A DNA stretch of 64,000 bases from Methanofollis fontis (GTDB lineage Archaea; Halobacteriota; Methanomicrobia; Methanomicrobiales; Methanofollaceae), in assembly GCF_004297185.1 (NCBI RefSeq), contig NZ_PGCL01000004.1, forward strand, positions 56,599-120,598, in the 5' to 3' direction. A program made the translations under genes and the position numbers. This document shows, piece after piece, positions 62,497 to 64,000 of this stretch. The notes beneath the pieces were generated by a model. It searched no databases, was not told where the DNA came from, and worked only from the letters and a program-made list of their open reading frames with translations. Every line of letters starts with the position of its first letter. Within the stretch, counting starts at the first letter, position 1.

Positions 62497-62783
62497 CTAT
62501 ACGCGCCCGTATCTCCGGTGTGCCTTTTCGATCGTCATGAGGTGGGTGATATGGACGATCGCAGCCTCTGGATGGTATAGATCGCAGTAAAAGAACGTGC
62601 AATATGCATCCGGTAGATGGACCGGTTTTTGCCGGTATGGAGTTTCTCTTTGTCACCGCGAGAATGAGGATAGGGGTTCTCCTTCAGGAGGTTCAGGGTG
62701 TCTTTGATGATCCGCTGGCTCTTTGGATCAAGGGAGTTCAAAAACGTATAAGCCTCTTCATCCACACAAACGCGAAAAACCAC
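62497..62783 (-). pseudogene. RelE/ParE-type toxin, frameshifted near the 3' end
   Basis: From GTG 62783 the frame reads VFRVCVDEEAYTFLNSLDPK, IIKDTLNLLKENPYPHSRGD, KEKLHTGKNRSIYRMHIARS and FTAIYTIQ, then is lost at about 62563 and stops at 62535. The lost end, AAIVHITHLMTIEKAHRRYG then RV and a stop at 62497, is present in another frame, one base missing near CCAGAGG. The C-terminal helix carries residues important in RelE-type nucleases, so activity is doubtful. Antitoxin gene is directly upstream. Confidence 0.78.
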
Positions 62784-62785
62784 AC

Positions 62786-62965
62786 TTACAGCTCCACGAA
62801 CCTTTTGCGGGCCAGGACAGCCTCAACATCATCTTCGAGCTGCTGCTTCTTCGCATGCTCTACCAGATCTGCAATAATTTCGTCGAATGTTCTGTTTGGG
62901 CCCTTGAGATCCGAGATAGCTTTATAGGTTTTTTCTGATACGGGGATGAACTCCGTCGTAGTCAT
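62786..62965 (-). CDS. Antitoxin of the second RelE-like toxin
   Basis: 59 residues from ATG 62965: TTTEFIPVSEKTYKAISDLK then GPNRTFDEIIADLVEHAKKQ and a charged tail with VEAVLARKRFVEL. This is the short DUF7557/VapB-like antitoxin layout common beside archaeal RelE toxins. It ends two bases before the toxin start. A frame extension to 63013 exists but has no support. Intact. Confidence 0.72.
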   Translation of the reverse strand: MTTTEFIPVSEKTYKAISDLKGPNRTFDEIIADLVEHAKKQQLEDDVEAVLARKRFVEL

Positions 62966-63223
62966 CGAACCATGATATGTGCTGATCCTACATAGTCCTT
63001 CTTTCAGTACCATGGGAATGGCTTCCAGGCGCCGGGTTCATCTCATGTGGGGGCCAGCAGGTGTGGGGTAGGTGACGAAGGCCTCTACATTGTGCGGACC
63101 GGGAAGAGACAGATGCCGCTGGCCCCCATCGTTATCAGGTGAACGCCATGCAAGGGGCCGGCAGCAGATCGCGGAAACGGGAGCGGCCCCATGGCAACCT
63201 CTATAGAGATAGGAGAGGATCAG

Positions 63224-63514
63224 ATGAGCCTGTATGCAGATGTGCTGGAAAAACGGGATGAGATTCTGCGGATCGCAGCAGATCACGGCGCCCTTACGGT
63301 CCGGCTCTTCGGCTCGGCCGTCAGGGGCGAGGAGACCCCGGAGAGCGACATCGATCTCCTCGTCGAGTTTGAACCGGGAAGAAATCTCCTCGACCATGTC
63401 GCCCTCGTCCAGGATCTGGAGGATCTGCTCGGCCGCAGGGTCGATGTGGTGACCGAGGGAGGGCTGCACTGGCATATCAGGGATCGCATCCACCAGGAGG
63501 CCGTCCCCCTGTGA
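63224..63514 (+). CDS. MNT-type nucleotidyltransferase antitoxin
   Basis: 96 residues from ATG 63224, six bases after GGAGAGG; a longer frame starts at 63191. LTVRLFGSAVRGEETPESDI then DLLVEFEPGRNLLDHV show GSxxxG and DxDLL, and RRVDVVTEGGLHWHIRDRIH the third acidic residue and the usual ending. MntA-type partner of a HepT toxin. The stop overlaps the downstream HepT start as GTGA. Confidence 0.85.
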   Translation: MSLYADVLEKRDEILRIAADHGALTVRLFGSAVRGEETPESDIDLLVEFEPGRNLLDHVALVQDLEDLLGRRVDVVTEGGLHWHIRDRIHQEAVPL

Positions 63515-63838
63515 AAGACGATCTGGCCGTACCTCATCCATACACTCCGACAGGATCGAGTCCTACGAGAACGGGAGGCGTTCATGACATCGCCGATGGT
63601 GCAGGACGCGGTGATCCGCAACTTCGAGATCATCGGCGAGGCGGTGAAGCAGGTCTCTGAACCGGTGAGAGAGAAACGCCCGGACGTCCCCTGGCGTGCG
63701 GTTGCCGGCCTTCGTGATATTCTGATCCATCGATATATGGGTGTGGACCTGACCGCTGTCTGGGACGTCATCGAACAGGACCTCCCTGCATTGAAGCGGG
63801 CAGTTGCAGAGATCCTGGCAGATCTGCAGGATCCCTGA
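63511..63838 (+). pseudogene. HepT-like toxin gene with scrambled N-terminus
   Basis: GTG 63511 begins KDDLAV in one frame; YLIHTL, then DRIESYENG, then REAFMTSPMVQDAVIRNFEI follow in alternating frames, which together make an ordinary HepT N-terminus. At least three small indels in some 90 bases are needed to explain it. From ATG 63584 the frame is continuous through GEAVKQVSEPVREKRPDVPW and the complete active-site motif GLRDILIHRYMGVD (RX4HXY). A shortened protein might still be made from the internal ATG but would lack the first helix. Confidence 0.78.
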
Positions 63839-64000
63839 ACCGGGCGGATTTATACCGTACTACGAGAGACGGCCTCTCCAGTGAGGGGAAAACACCCCCC
63901 TAATAACGAGATCCCACCCTGATGGGCAGCGCATACGCTCAAAGATCGAGCAACGCATGGATCAGGGGTTTTTGAGCCGGGATCTCGTGGGTGATGACGT
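63839..64000. other. Non-coding right edge with a spaced inverted repeat
   Basis: ACGAGATCCC (63906-63915) and GGGATCTCGT (63979-63988) are exact inverse complements 63 bases apart. The stretch between has no gene. They could be ends of a structured RNA or of a small element, but the window stops here. Confidence 0.4.

Noticed and set aside
1..64000. CRISPR array or cas genes
   Set aside because: No regularly spaced short repeats and no Cas-like proteins anywhere in the window.

Overview
The window comes from an archaeal chromosome, most likely a methanogen of the order Methanomicrobiales (a Methanofollis/Methanoculleus-like organism). The evidence is the archaeal RNase P-proteasome-SBDS-L37Ae-RpoP-Brix-Pcc1-prefoldin operon at the left edge, archaeal TATA boxes, a tRNA-Tyr with a canonical intron at 37/38, dolichol-phosphate-mannose-synthase-like and DUF2206 proteins, and GC-rich core codon usage. 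Genus assignment is inference.

Layout. 1-3.8 kb: housekeeping operon for RNA processing, proteasome and ribosome maturation. 4.3-6.2 kb: a LeuA/CimA-family synthase divergent from tRNA-Tyr and tRNA-Asp. 6.2-9.8 kb: polyphosphate module ppk1-ppx. 9.9-11.8 kb: HEAT-repeat protein coupled to a membrane protein with a SLOG-like front and SLATT-like 2TM segments. 12.2-14.7 kb: three secreted or anchored proteins (WxL-like, WxLIP/ZU5-like, Fn3-like). 14.7-17.4 kb: an eroding toxin-antitoxin patch (HEPN/MNT, MNT/HepT, MNT relic, HicBA). 17.4-19.4 kb: surface DUF4129 protein and a small membrane protein.

19.8-60.3 kb is a large surface-glycan locus. Its GC-rich left arm makes UDP-GlcA/GalA-type sugars (galU, ugd, epimerase), a WecB-type 2-epimerase product and UDP-L-FucNAc (CapE/F/G-like). 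A clearly AT-rich centre (29.6-56.7 kb) holds glycosyltransferases, a DUF2206 membrane protein, a Wzx-type flippase, a GT56 (Fuc4NAc-transferase-like) enzyme, dTDP-Qui4NAc/Fuc4NAc-type sugar genes (rmlA, rmlB, VioA-like aminotransferase, NeuD/VioB-like acetyltransferase) and a nest of insertion sequences (IS1634, IS256, IS110 relics). The right arm has WecC and GalE homologues, a WbbJ-like acetyltransferase and a broken manC.

The most unusual block is 45.3-53.2 kb: split transketolase, two FabG-like reductases, LuxC-like acyl reductase, LuxE-like acyl-protein synthetase, an AMP-forming acyl ligase, an acyl carrier protein and its own holo-ACP synthase, all on one strand. ACP chemistry is foreign to most archaea. 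I infer a horizontally acquired pathway that activates an acid on ACP, reduces it to an aldehyde and elaborates it, probably to decorate the glycan. No luciferase genes are present. A pair of about 170-bp direct repeats at 44.3 and 53.3 kb brackets this block.

60.9-63.8 kb is a second toxin-antitoxin patch (RelE-like, MNT/HepT). Across both patches almost every toxin gene carries a frameshift, nonsense or start lesion while the paired antitoxin frames remain open; only one MNT/HepT pair (61.4-62.3 kb) looks fully intact.
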